Shown: positions 5,833 to 13,843 of the stretch, piece after piece
Position numbering within the stretch: position 1 is the first letter of the stretch
How the letters are laid out: every line of letters begins with the position of its first letter
NCBI GenBank assembly: GCA_028820595.1
Contig: JAPPIP010000114.1
Location: 1 to 34,952, forward strand
Length of the DNA stretch: 34,952 nt
Reading direction: 5' to 3'
DNA from: Nitrososphaerota archaeon
GTDB taxonomy: Archaea; Thermoproteota; Nitrososphaeria; Nitrososphaerales; Nitrosopumilaceae
Translations under genes and position numbers: made by a program
The notes under the pieces: model-generated
What the model was told of the DNA's origin: nothing
The model's database searches: none
The model's input: only the letters and a program-made list of their open reading frames with translations

Positions 5833-6936
5833 TCAGGTGACTATGTCCCCGAGCCTGTCGTCGTTTATGGCGCGCCTGATCTCCATGGCAATCCTTCTCC
5901 CGACGCCGAACGTCTGGCCGTACTGGTACTTTGTATAGGGACTGGTGGTGGCCACTATGGGGTTGCCGGGGACGCGCAGCGACACGTCGTACACTACCAT
6001 CTCCAAGTCCTTCGTTATCACGCTCTGAAGCGAGAACGGCCCTATCACTCCGGGGCTGTACTCCTTTCTGACCGCCTCCACGAACATGTCGCCCATGGCG
6101 AGCACCTTTTCTAGCAGCGACTCGCGTATGCTTGCGGGCGTGTGTCCGACCTCTATGTTCTGAAGGCTTCCGGCCATCCCCATGTCGATCTGCTGCTCGG
6201 CGGGCAGGGCGTTATAGTCGTGTATGTCGGTCTGGAGCCTCCTCTCTATCCCTATAAAGTCGACCTGGTCTGATATCGGGGTGTGGAAGTAGTTAAAGTT
6301 CATGTACGTGCCGATCGCCAGCTCCTCTATGCTTGCCTCTGCCAGTCCCGCTTCTGATACGGTGCCGTCTGAGACCTTGGCTCTGGATTTTTCCTCATAG
6401 TCTGCGTATGATGAGACCGTAAAGAACGCGCGCTCTAGCGGCCTGTCCTTTTCCTGCACCTTTACGATGCACGGCCCTGCTATGTCGACGGGATCCTGCA
6501 CGACCCTCGGGTATCTGATCCCTGCCTTTTCGAGCAGGTAGTACTGCCCCCTTGCGGCATTCCTCTCCTCCGCTGCAAAGAGGGACCTGTTCCCAAATAT
6601 CGGCACCCGCAAGTCGTCCTCTATGGCACCGTATCCGAGATATGCAGTAAGCGACCTGTGCGGTATGATTACGGTGTTTTCCTCCAGCATCTTCTGCTGG
6701 TGCTCCCCTGAGAGCATATCGCCGAACTTGTCTACCACCACGACCTCGTCGGCGATCCTCCCGAACCTCTTGTATGGCGCCTCCCTGCCCCTCTGGCAGT
6801 ATACAGTGGTCTTGAACCCCTCGTCCTTTGCGCCGTCCATTATTTCCAGCGCCGAGTGGCTCCCAAGCACGCATATCCTGATGTCGCCGGCGTCGTACGA
6901 GTCTGCCACGCTGGACATCTCTGACGCGCCTATCAT
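5833..6936 (-). CDS. purP: PurP: formate-dependent AICAR formylase (FAICAR synthetase)
   Basis: A 367-aa ATP-grasp enzyme that makes FAICAR from AICAR, formate and ATP in archaeal purine synthesis. The N-terminal motif ICVLGSHSALEIMDGAKDEG, the internal RVPIFGNRSLF and the formyl-site region GPCIVKVQEKDR are characteristic. The C-terminal half (SPGVIGPFSLQSV, then MVVYDVSLRVPGNP) matches the DUF1297 part of the family. Length is normal (about 360). ATG 6936 has a TATA-like element at plus 6958-6972 (minus aaaataataatat), giving a leaderless start; the first 15 residues are probably a short extension. Monocistronic. Confidence 0.93.
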   Translation of the reverse strand: MIGASEMSSVADSYDAGDIRICVLGSHSALEIMDGAKDEGFKTTVYCQRGREAPYKRFGRIADEVVVVDKFGDMLSGEHQQKMLEENTVIIPHRSLTAYLGYGAIEDDLRVPIFGNRSLFAAEERNAARGQYYLLEKAGIRYPRVVQDPVDIAGPCIVKVQEKDRPLERAFFTVSSYADYEEKSRAKVSDGTVSEAGLAEASIEELAIGTYMNFNYFHTPISDQVDFIGIERRLQTDIHDYNALPAEQQIDMGMAGSLQNIEVGHTPASIRESLLEKVLAMGDMFVEAVRKEYSPGVIGPFSLQSVITKDLEMVVYDVSLRVPGNPIVATTSPYTKYQYGQTFGVGRRIAMEIRRAINDDRLGDIVT

Positions 6937-6957
6937 GCCATGGGTGCCGCCACGCCG

Positions 6958-6972
6958 TATATTATTATTTTA
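6958..6972 (-). promoter_or_regulatory. TATA box of purP
   Basis: The minus-strand sequence ctaaaataataatatacg lies 22-36 nt before ATG 6936. It is the only AT-rich island in a very GC-rich stretch. Confidence 0.7.
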
Positions 6973-7245
6973 GCTGCGGGCGCACGGGCCCGGGCCGGCG
7001 TGTTCCGCGACCCGGGCGCGCGGAGGGGCGTCTAGGCGTGCCGCGGCGATGGCGGCAGTGGCGGAGGCAGCAGAAGGCGTCGCCGCTGCAGCCTACGCGG
7101 ACTGCCCCCACGCGTTCTGGGCAGTCGGGCCACCAGTTACGGCCGGGCCCGGGCGCCAGAACGGCCACCGGCCGCCATGCCGGGACTCCGCGTTGTGCCA
7201 TGTGGGGCGCATAACGCTTTTGAGCGCTGTCTGCGGTGGCAGTGT
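6973..7245. other. GC-rich gene-free stretch
   Basis: About 270 nt of very GC-rich DNA between the divergent purP and the small membrane protein gene. The open frames across it have no family-like features. cataacgctttt at 7209-7220 may be the promoter of the following gene. Confidence 0.4.
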
Positions 7246-7491
7246 ATGCTGTATCACTTTGAGCTGCAGATGGCGGGAATCATACTGCTTAGTGCCATGC
7301 TTGCATGCGGCGTGTTTCTGTATATACGGAGGCGCCGTGAAAGGCTCTTGCAGGAGTCAGAAGAGTCGAGATCCTTGTACGGCGGCGGCGACAATCCTGC
7401 TGCCGCCGCGGGCGATGCCCGCAGTGACGGCACGGAACCCAAAGATCGCGCCGCCGCCGCCGACGACGACCTCGGCGACGGCAGGCCATAA
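7246..7491 (+). CDS. Small single-pass membrane protein
   Basis: An 81-aa product from ATG 7246. One hydrophobic helix (MAGIILLSAMLACGVFLYI, around residues 9-27) is followed directly by RRRRERL, so the C-terminal part should face the cytoplasm. The remaining 45 or so residues are Gly/Ala/Asp-rich and acidic, probably disordered. ATG 7270 is a possible alternative start. No family recognised. It precedes nadM by 121 nt but nadM has its own TATA-like element. Confidence 0.5.
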   Translation: MLYHFELQMAGIILLSAMLACGVFLYIRRRRERLLQESEESRSLYGGGDNPAAAAGDARSDGTEPKDRAAAADDDLGDGRP

Positions 7492-7612
7492 GACCGCGCC
7501 TGCCCCGCCTGCCCTGCGGCGGCAAAAACGGCGGCCGGATTCTGCCTGCCGGACCGCCCGGCGCTTGGGGCTCCAGCTCGCGACTTAATAGCGCCCGTAT
7601 TCAACCACTGCC

Positions 7613-8143
7613 ATGCGCGGGCTTGTGATGGGGCGTTTTCAGCCGTTTCATCTGGGGCACCTTGCGCTGGCAAGGCAGGTCCTGTCCGAGTGCGACGGGC
7701 TGGTCGTGGCGGTTACAAGCGCCCAGTTCAACTATATGGAAAAGGATCCGTTTACCGCAGGCGAGCGGATTGAGATGGTCCACGGCTCGCTTGTCGAGTC
7801 GGGCGCGGACATGTCAAGGTGCTTTGTGACCGCAATTGAGAACCAGTTTAACATCGCCACCTGGGGGGGATACCTGAGGGCCACCCTGCCGGAGTTCGGG
7901 CGCGCGTACAGCGGCAACCCGTATGTCGCAATGCTGCTGTCTGATCTGGGCATCGACGTGGTCACGCCGGACTTTGTTGACCGTCCCAGATATAATGCGA
8001 GTGTGATAAGGCACCTGATACGCTCCGGGGGCCGGTGGGAGGATCTGGTGCCGGACGCGGTGCGCAGGCGCCTGGTCGACATGGACGCCAGGCGCCGGCT
8101 TGCGGCCATTTTCGACTCTGACACGAGGCCGACCGAGCATTGA
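7613..8143 (+). CDS. nadM: Nicotinamide-nucleotide adenylyltransferase, archaeal type
   Basis: A 176-aa nucleotidyltransferase that joins NMN (or NaMN) and ATP to make NAD. The N-terminal GRFQPFHLGH carries the HxGH catalytic motif at residues 15-18. YNASVIRHLI (around 126-135) is the second phosphate-binding motif (ISxTxxR-like). The middle DPFTAGERIEMV and FVTAIEN stretches are typical of archaeal NadM. Length is normal (about 170-180). The ATG is preceded at 25 nt by acttaatagc. The gene overlaps a short zinc-ribbon gene at its stop codon. Confidence 0.93.
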   Translation: MRGLVMGRFQPFHLGHLALARQVLSECDGLVVAVTSAQFNYMEKDPFTAGERIEMVHGSLVESGADMSRCFVTAIENQFNIATWGGYLRATLPEFGRAYSGNPYVAMLLSDLGIDVVTPDFVDRPRYNASVIRHLIRSGGRWEDLVPDAVRRRLVDMDARRRLAAIFDSDTRPTEH

Positions 8144-8316
8144 CGGGACCCGTGCGCGCATGCCCCGTGTGTCCGGAATGCGGTGGAAAAAAGTTTGCCA
8201 GGGTTGCGCGCGGCGACGCCACGCGGCATTCGGCCCAAGAGGACGGCAAGCGCCCCGCCGGGCCCGGGATGATGGCCCTCAGGTGCCGCAACTGCGGCAG
8301 CGTCTCGGGATTCTGA
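8140..8316 (+). CDS. 58-aa zinc-ribbon microprotein coupled to nadM
   Basis: A frame starting TTG at 8140, overlapping the nadM stop (TTGA), or GTG at 8152. The product contains CPVCPEC near the N-terminus and CRNC near the C-terminus, about 35 residues apart, followed by GSVSGF. This is a two-knuckle zinc ribbon like those of many archaeal small proteins. It ends 42 nt before the ilvC start. The overlap suggests translational coupling with nadM. I do not recognise the family and there is no catalytic motif. Confidence 0.62.
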   Translation: MTGPVRACPVCPECGGKKFARVARGDATRHSAQEDGKRPAGPGMMALRCRNCGSVSGF

Positions 8317-8328
8317 GCGCGGTGGTTG

Positions 8329-8341
8329 ATTAATATTAACT
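8329..8341 (+). promoter_or_regulatory. TATA box of ilvC
   Basis: gattaatattaac lies 18-30 nt before ATG 8359. It argues against the longer frame beginning at 8326, because that start would lie inside or before the promoter. Confidence 0.65.
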
Positions 8342-8358
8342 TCGCCAGTCCGCACCGC

Positions 8359-9357
8359 ATGGCCCAGACGTGGAAGGATGACGAGATAAGCCTGGATCCC
8401 ATCCGGGACCAGACTGTGGCCGTCATCGGGTATGGCATACAGGGCGACGCGCAGGCAAACAACATGAAGGACTCCGGGCTTGACGTGGTGGTCGGCCTCA
8501 GGGAGGGCGGCTCTAGCTGGGCAAAGGCCGAGTCCGACGGGCACGCGGTGCTTCCTGTAAGCGAGGCCGTCAAGAAAGCCGACATCGTACACGTGCTGAT
8601 CCCGGACATGATGCAGGCCTCCGTGTACCGCTCGGAGATTGGGCCCAGCCTGTCTGCCGGGAACGCGCTCTCGTTCTCGCATGCTGCAGCGATATACTGG
8701 AAGTGGATAGATCCCCCCTCCGACGTTGACCTGATTATGGTGGCGCCCAAGGGACCGGGCTCCAAGGTCAGGGAGACGTACCTGGAAGGGTTTGGCACGC
8801 CGTCCATAGTTGCAGTCGAGCAGGATCATACCGGGACCGCGTGGGACCGGACGCTTGGAATGGCAAAGGCGATAGGCAGCGCAAGGGCCGGACTGATCAA
8901 GACCACCTTCAAGGAGGAGGTGGAGACTGACTGGTTTGGGGAGCAGGCCGACCTGTGCGGCGGGGCCGCATCGATGGTGACAAACGCGTTTGAAACCCTT
9001 GTGGAGGCGGGATACCAGCCTGAGATTGCCTACTTTGAGGTGCTACACGAGCTGAAACTGATCGTGGACATGATACAGCGGTACGGGATAAACGGCATGT
9101 GGAGGCGCGTAAGCGAGACTGCGAGGTACGGCGGGCTGACCCGCGGGCCGCTCGTAATGGACGACTCCACAAAGGAGCGCATGAAAAAGGTCCTAGACAT
9201 GATCCAGGACGGCACGTTCAACCGCGAGTGGGTGTCCGAGTACGAGAAGAGCGGCAAGGACGCGTTCGAGTCGCACATGCAGAAATACGACGAGCACCAG
9301 ATAGAGCAGGTTGGGAAGAAGATGCGCAAGATGATGTGGCCTGATTCTACCGAGTGA
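8359..9357 (+). CDS. ilvC: Ketol-acid reductoisomerase
   Basis: A 332-aa class I enzyme that rearranges and reduces acetolactate or acetohydroxybutyrate with NADPH, in valine, leucine and isoleucine synthesis. The Rossmann motif VIGYGIQGDAQANNMKDSG is at about residues 20-38; the family norm is GYGSQG, here GYGIQG. The C-terminal knotted domain carries the Mg-binding signature DWFGEQADLCGG with its Asp and Glu ligands, then EVLHELKLIVD. Start ATG 8359 is chosen by the TATA box and by alignment to the family N-terminus (MAQTWKDDE). No other ilv gene is in the window. Confidence 0.95.
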   Translation: MAQTWKDDEISLDPIRDQTVAVIGYGIQGDAQANNMKDSGLDVVVGLREGGSSWAKAESDGHAVLPVSEAVKKADIVHVLIPDMMQASVYRSEIGPSLSAGNALSFSHAAAIYWKWIDPPSDVDLIMVAPKGPGSKVRETYLEGFGTPSIVAVEQDHTGTAWDRTLGMAKAIGSARAGLIKTTFKEEVETDWFGEQADLCGGAASMVTNAFETLVEAGYQPEIAYFEVLHELKLIVDMIQRYGINGMWRRVSETARYGGLTRGPLVMDDSTKERMKKVLDMIQDGTFNREWVSEYEKSGKDAFESHMQKYDEHQIEQVGKKMRKMMWPDSTE

Positions 9358-9487
9358 CGAAAAGGCGCATACGAGCGCCGCCGCGCGCATAACATGAATT
9401 TCTCGACGTTCGTGACTTTCTTTTTACGCGCCCGCCTGCCGTTGTCGGACAGATTACCGCGGCGCGCCCGCCGGCGACAGCCGCCTG

Positions 9488-9913
9488 TCAGAACTCCCGC
9501 AGCTTGGCGACGCCGGTGTTGATGTGGCTTATGATGGCCGGCAGCGGCGTTCCGGGACCAAACACGTGGTCCACCCCCGACTTTACGAGGTGCGCATGAT
9601 CCGCCTCTGGAATCACACCCCCTCCGACAATCAGCACGTCGTCCATGCCCTTTTTCCGCATCTCCTTTACGACCCTTGGAAACAGCGTCCCGTGCGCCCC
9701 GTTGAGCAGGCTCATGGCCACTGCGTCCACGTCCTCGTCCTCTGCAATCTGGGCAATCCTCTTCGGGGTTGCAAAGAGTCCCGAATAGATGACCTCCATC
9801 CCGGCGTCCCTAAAGGCCCTGCAGAGCACTAGGGCCCCCCGGTCATGCCCGTCGAGGCCCAGCTTTGCCACGAGAACCTTTACGCTTCTAGTAGCGGTCT
9901 TCTGCCTGCTCAT
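9488..9913 (-). CDS. Methylmalonyl-CoA mutase, B12-binding (small) subunit
   Basis: A 141-aa stand-alone cobalamin-binding domain. KLGLDGHDRGA (residues 17-27) is the DxHxxG motif, in which His23 is the lower axial cobalt ligand. SLLNGAH and the GGGVIPEAD segment complete the Rossmann-like B12 site. The partner catalytic subunit is not in this window. In thaumarchaea the enzyme interconverts methylmalonyl-CoA and succinyl-CoA in the 3-hydroxypropionate/4-hydroxybutyrate cycle. ATG 9913 is chosen because the minus-strand box gactttaaaatgg (plus 9935-9947) is 25 nt upstream. The frame extends further upstream, but that part is Arg/Cys-rich and would include the promoter. Confidence 0.92.
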   Translation of the reverse strand: MSRQKTATRSVKVLVAKLGLDGHDRGALVLCRAFRDAGMEVIYSGLFATPKRIAQIAEDEDVDAVAMSLLNGAHGTLFPRVVKEMRKKGMDDVLIVGGGVIPEADHAHLVKSGVDHVFGPGTPLPAIISHINTGVAKLREF

Positions 9914-9934
9914 GCGCTGTACTGCGCGCAATGC

Positions 9935-9947
9935 CATTTTAAAGTCT
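9935..9947 (-). promoter_or_regulatory. TATA box of the B12-binding mutase subunit
   Basis: The minus-strand actttaaaatggc element is 22-34 nt before ATG 9913 and fixes that start. Confidence 0.6.
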
Positions 9948-10190
9948 ACGCTGCCTGGCTTGGAGGCGCCGGCGCAAAAAGGCGTCCGGCGCAAAGCGCG
10001 CAGGCGGCAACCGCGATAACGGCAACGGACGCAGCCGTGGCCGCGGCCGAGTTGCGAAAATGGCAACAAAAAGAGGAGGGGCGACTTGCAGGCGCGATTT
10101 ATCCTGGCGCCGCACGCCCGTCTGCCGCCTCTCACGCCGCCGCCCCGGCCGTTTTGAAATCTACTTAAGGCCGCCCCGGCGTCCGTCGTC

Positions 10191-13100
10191 ATGGGTTATT
10201 ATGATTTTGAGCCCCTGCATTACGACCTGGAGTTTGAACCGGACCTTGAGAATTCCGTGTTCTCCGGCAGGGCCTCGATCAGGGCGAAGTGCACCGGCGG
10301 TCCGGCCCGTGCAATAGAGATGGACTGTGCGGAGATTGACGTGCGCTCATGCCGCGTTCGCGTGGCCCGGCAGAAGGGCGCAAGGGGACGCCTGCATACG
10401 GGTGAACCGATAGAAATACCGAGATCGTCTCTGTCGACAAATGAGAAAAAAGAACGGCTTGTGATAAGACTGCCGCGCAGCGTGGTGCTGGACGGCGGCA
10501 GTGTGGGGGGAAGAGGAAGACAGCGCGCCGACTGCAGTCAGGTCATTATCGACCTAGAGTTTGACGGGGTGCTGAATGACCGGCTGCTTGGTTTTTACCG
10601 GAGCAGATCTAGTGGCAGCAGTGCCGGCGGCGGCAGCGACAAAAAGACGTCGTACATGGCCACTACGCAGTTTGAGGCGTCTGACGCGAGGCGCGCATTC
10701 CCGTGCTGGGACGTGCCCTCCGCAAAGGCCACGTTTGGGATCCGCATCACGGTGCCCGGCCCGAGATACTCTGCGGTGTCAAACATGCCCGTGTCTCAGG
10801 TAAGGCGCGATCCGCTGTCTGCAAGGCGCACGTTCTGTTTTGCAACCACCCCGGCCATGTCGACATACCTGGTCTATCTGGGAGTCGGCGAGTTTGCATA
10901 CGTGCAGGACTCCGGCGGTTCCGGGAGGGGGAGGAGGAAGAAGGGGAAGGAAGGAGACACGCTCATACGCGTCATTACTGCAAAGCATGTCGACAGAAGG
11001 CTTGCGCGGTTCGCCCTGAAGTGCGCAAGAACCCTGCTGGGGCTCTACGAGTCGTACTTTGGCATTGCGTATCCGCTGCCCAAGCTAGACCTGATTGCGG
11101 TGCCGGACTTTGCGGCGGGCGCCATGGAGAACTGGGGGGCCATAACGTTCAGGGAGAACCTCCTGCTGTACGACCCGAAAAAATCATCCACGCGCACAAA
11201 GCAGCTTGTCGCCGAGGTGATCTCGCACGAGCTGGCCCACCAGTGGTTTGGGAACCTGGTCACCATGAGGTGGTGGAATGATCTGTGGCTCAACGAGAGC
11301 TTTGCGACCTTCATGGCAACAAAGCTGCTTGACCGGATGTACCCGGAGTGGGACATGTGGGGGCAGTTTCTGACCGACGCCATGAGGACGGGAATGGACC
11401 TGGACTCCATGAGATCGACCCACCCGATAGACGTGGAGGTGGCGTCGCCCTCCCAGATACGCGAGATATTTGATCCCATCTCGTACGACAAGGGGGGGTG
11501 CGTGCTGCGCATGCTTGAGCAGTACGTGGGCGGGGACTCGTTTAGAAAAGGCCTGAGGCTGTACCTACGAAAATTCAAGTACGGCAACGCGGAAGGGGCC
11601 GACCTGTGGGGGTGCATCGAGGCCGAGTCGGGCAAGCCGGTGTCGAGAATGGTGAGGTCGTGGCTGACGACTCCGGGGTTTCCCGTGGTGCACCTCTCGC
11701 TCAAGGGGAACGGCTCAAAGCTGCACGCGCGCCAGGAGCGGTACGTCTCATATTCCAGCAGAAAGCGCCCGCTGTCACTGTCGTCATCCGGCCCCGCGCC
11801 GGCGCCCCCGCCCGGCGGTTCTTCAGGGGCGCCCGACGCGTGGCCCATCCCGCTCTCGCTACGCCGTGTGCCGGGCGGGCGCCCCGCGTCGACCGTGCTG
11901 TTTTCAAGGAGATCAATTCGCGTCGACCCGGACGCGGTAGGCGAAAAGCCCGGCGCAGGGCGCGCGGCCGCAGAGGCCGCTGCCGGCAGGCCACGTCGTA
12001 AGGAGCGGGGCGCCACCAGCGCGATAATTGCAAATCCTGGAAGGACGGGCTTTTACCGCGTGCGGTACGACGGCGCAATGATGCTTGACATGCTCATGCT
12101 TGCCGACTCGGGGCGCCTTGAGCCCTCTGATCTGTGGGCCCTGCAAAACGACCTCTTTGCAATGTGCGTGTCGGGGCTTGCCTCGATACGGGATTACCTG
12201 GAGCTGCTCGACGCGTACCGCAACGTGGACGCCCCCGTGGTGCTTGCAGACGTGGGGCTCAACCTGTCTCGGCTGTTCCGTATGTCGTTTGACAGCCCGC
12301 TGCCAGCCGGCGAGATAAGGTGGCACGCAACCGAGTTTTACAGGCGGGTGCACGGCTTGGTGGGTTGGAAGGTCCGCGGCGGCGAGCCGCACACGGTCTC
12401 GCTCCTGCGCGGGCCCGTCATTACGTCACTGGGGCTCTTGGGCGACCGGGACGTGGTTGAGAGGTGCATGGACATGTATGACGCACTGTCCGCATCCGGA
12501 GGGGCACACGCACGGGGCTCGATTCACCCAGACCTGGTGGATCCCGTCTGCACAGTTGTGGCGTGGAACAGCGGCAGGCGTGGCGGCAGCGGCAATGCAC
12601 CTGCCAAGAGGCGTGAGGCGCCTGCGAAGGTGCACCGCAGGCTTGCGGCGCTGCACAAGGCGGCCGACACCACCGAGCAGAAGATGCGCTTCCTCGGGGC
12701 CATGTGCGGGTTCAGGGACCCTGTACTGCTCGAGCGCACCCTGAAACTCGCACTGTCCTGCGAGGTGCGCTCGCAGAACTTTTTTGCGCCCGTCCTGAGG
12801 GTGTCTGAGAACCCCTATGGATCCCATATGCTGTGGGCGTGGATCCGGAAAAACTGGCCCCTCGTATCGAAAAAGGTGGGCCACGGGAACCCGCTGCTTG
12901 GACGGGTGATCTCTTCGCTTGCAAACGTGTGTGAGCGCGGGGACATACCCGACGTGCGCAGGTTCTTTGCAAAAAACCCCGTACCGGGTACTGAGCGCAC
13001 CGTCGCGCAGGCAATCGAGAGAATAAGAATTGCAGATGCCATGCGCGAGCGCATGAAAAGGGAGTTTGCCGGCCCGGGCGCAGGGGCGCGCGCGTTATGA
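10191..13100 (+). CDS. M1-family zinc aminopeptidase (tricorn-interacting factor F2/F3-like)
   Basis: A 969-aa metallopeptidase that trims amino-terminal residues from peptides, probably cytosolic. The N-terminal beta domain begins YYDFEPLHYDLEFEPDLEN. The exopeptidase motif GAMENWG is at about residues 309-315. The zinc site is HELAHQWFGN (His346, Glu347, His350) plus Glu369 in LNESFAT. The C-terminal ERAP1-like helical domain follows (from about residue 640). The protein is longer than typical archaeal members (about 780-850), because of low-complexity inserts: Ser/Gly at about 140-150, Gly/Arg/Lys at about 242-255, and a large Pro/Ser/Ala/Arg insert at about 525-610. No signal peptide. TATA-like ctacttaagg (10161-10170) precedes ATG 10191. 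Confidence 0.95.
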   Translation: MGYYDFEPLHYDLEFEPDLENSVFSGRASIRAKCTGGPARAIEMDCAEIDVRSCRVRVARQKGARGRLHTGEPIEIPRSSLSTNEKKERLVIRLPRSVVLDGGSVGGRGRQRADCSQVIIDLEFDGVLNDRLLGFYRSRSSGSSAGGGSDKKTSYMATTQFEASDARRAFPCWDVPSAKATFGIRITVPGPRYSAVSNMPVSQVRRDPLSARRTFCFATTPAMSTYLVYLGVGEFAYVQDSGGSGRGRRKKGKEGDTLIRVITAKHVDRRLARFALKCARTLLGLYESYFGIAYPLPKLDLIAVPDFAAGAMENWGAITFRENLLLYDPKKSSTRTKQLVAEVISHELAHQWFGNLVTMRWWNDLWLNESFATFMATKLLDRMYPEWDMWGQFLTDAMRTGMDLDSMRSTHPIDVEVASPSQIREIFDPISYDKGGCVLRMLEQYVGGDSFRKGLRLYLRKFKYGNAEGADLWGCIEAESGKPVSRMVRSWLTTPGFPVVHLSLKGNGSKLHARQERYVSYSSRKRPLSLSSSGPAPAPPPGGSSGAPDAWPIPLSLRRVPGGRPASTVLFSRRSIRVDPDAVGEKPGAGRAAAEAAAGRPRRKERGATSAIIANPGRTGFYRVRYDGAMMLDMLMLADSGRLEPSDLWALQNDLFAMCVSGLASIRDYLELLDAYRNVDAPVVLADVGLNLSRLFRMSFDSPLPAGEIRWHATEFYRRVHGLVGWKVRGGEPHTVSLLRGPVITSLGLLGDRDVVERCMDMYDALSASGGAHARGSIHPDLVDPVCTVVAWNSGRRGGSGNAPAKRREAPAKVHRRLAALHKAADTTEQKMRFLGAMCGFRDPVLLERTLKLALSCEVRSQNFFAPVLRVSENPYGSHMLWAWIRKNWPLVSKKVGHGNPLLGRVISSLANVCERGDIPDVRRFFAKNPVPGTERTVAQAIERIRIADAMRERMKREFAGPGAGARAL

Positions 13101-13127
13101 CGGCGGCGGCAGTGGATGTGACAGTTG

Positions 13128-13610
13128 ATGCGCGACCCTTCTTTTTCCACCCCCGGACGCGGCCGCAAAACCCGTATTCTTGCCGCGACGCTGGCGCCTG
13201 CAGCGGTGGCCGCGATCGCGCTCGCCGTCGTATTCTCTGCGCCCGTGGCGACTGATCTGCCGCGCGGCGGCAACAGCATTGACGCGCGAACCGCGCAGGA
13301 ATCCATACGCATCGACGCGATATACCATGAGCAAAACAAAACCGCGGTAATTGCATACGTCGACGACACCGGCGCAAAAGTCCCGGTGACGGTGGAGGTG
13401 CTTGGAATGGCCGACACGTACAGGAGAGAATTTACCGGCCCCCAGTTTTCCGCGTCTTTGCATTTCCCATCAGTGCCAAAATACGGCTGGGCGGTGAACC
13501 CGGTGGTCTCCGAGGTGCGCCATCCGGTGTTTGGGGACATTCAGATAAAGACGGAGATCCGCGGGGAGGGCCAGCCGGCGCCGCGCACCATATACGCCGA
13601 CCTGCAATGA
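13128..13610 (+). CDS. Membrane-anchored or secreted hypothetical protein
   Basis: A 160-aa product from ATG 13128. A basic N-terminus (GRGRKTR) is followed by a hydrophobic segment (ILAATLAPAAVAAIALAVVF, about residues 18-37). This could be a signal anchor or a signal peptide. The remainder is a beta-rich domain with alternating Val/Ile (TAVIAYVDDTGAKVPVTVEV) that should lie outside the cell. It begins 27 nt after the aminopeptidase stop and may be co-transcribed with it. No family recognised. TTG 13125 is the adjacent alternative start. Confidence 0.72.
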   Translation: MRDPSFSTPGRGRKTRILAATLAPAAVAAIALAVVFSAPVATDLPRGGNSIDARTAQESIRIDAIYHEQNKTAVIAYVDDTGAKVPVTVEVLGMADTYRREFTGPQFSASLHFPSVPKYGWAVNPVVSEVRHPVFGDIQIKTEIRGEGQPAPRTIYADLQ

Positions 13611-13624
13611 CGCCCTGTCGGGGA

Positions 13625-13636
13625 GGGGGGGGGGGG
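13625..13636 (+). repeat. Homopolymer of 12 G
   Basis: An uninterrupted run of 12 G, just after the stop of the membrane-anchored protein gene. It is followed at 13708-13745 by imperfect CATC/CCATC tandem units. Both lie in the 220-nt intergenic region before cdvA. Confidence 0.8.
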
Positions 13637-13817
13637 TGACCCGCCGCACACCGCGCGCGACTCTGCGTAGCAAGCCCCCGCTCCGGCGTGCAACACGCCG
13701 CATACCGTACATCCATCATCCATCCGTCCATCCCCCTCATCCCCCGCTCCCCGCCCCCAAAACGGATTGGTAAAAACAATCTAACAAAACGGATCAACAT
13801 TTCTTACACGCCGTAGG

Positions 13818-13823
13818 TTATAC
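13818..13823 (+). promoter_or_regulatory. TATA box of cdvA
   Basis: ggttatacc is centred about 24 nt before ATG 13844, supporting that start over TTG 13835. Confidence 0.5.
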
Positions 13824-13843
13824 CGAACGCCGCATTGTACGAC

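Noticed and set aside
7732-8829. A 365-codon minus-strand open frame across nadM and the start of ilvC
   Set aside because: It lies antisense to two clearly real genes with catalytic motifs; its translation is Arg/His/Pro-rich shadow sequence without family features.
11045-12016. A 323-codon minus-strand open frame
   Set aside because: It is antisense to the M1 aminopeptidase zinc-site region. High GC at third positions of the real gene removes stops from the opposite strand.
13700-13750. Possible CRISPR-like array at the CATC repeats
   Set aside because: Units are only 4-8 nt, imperfect and without spacers; it is a simple tandem repeat.
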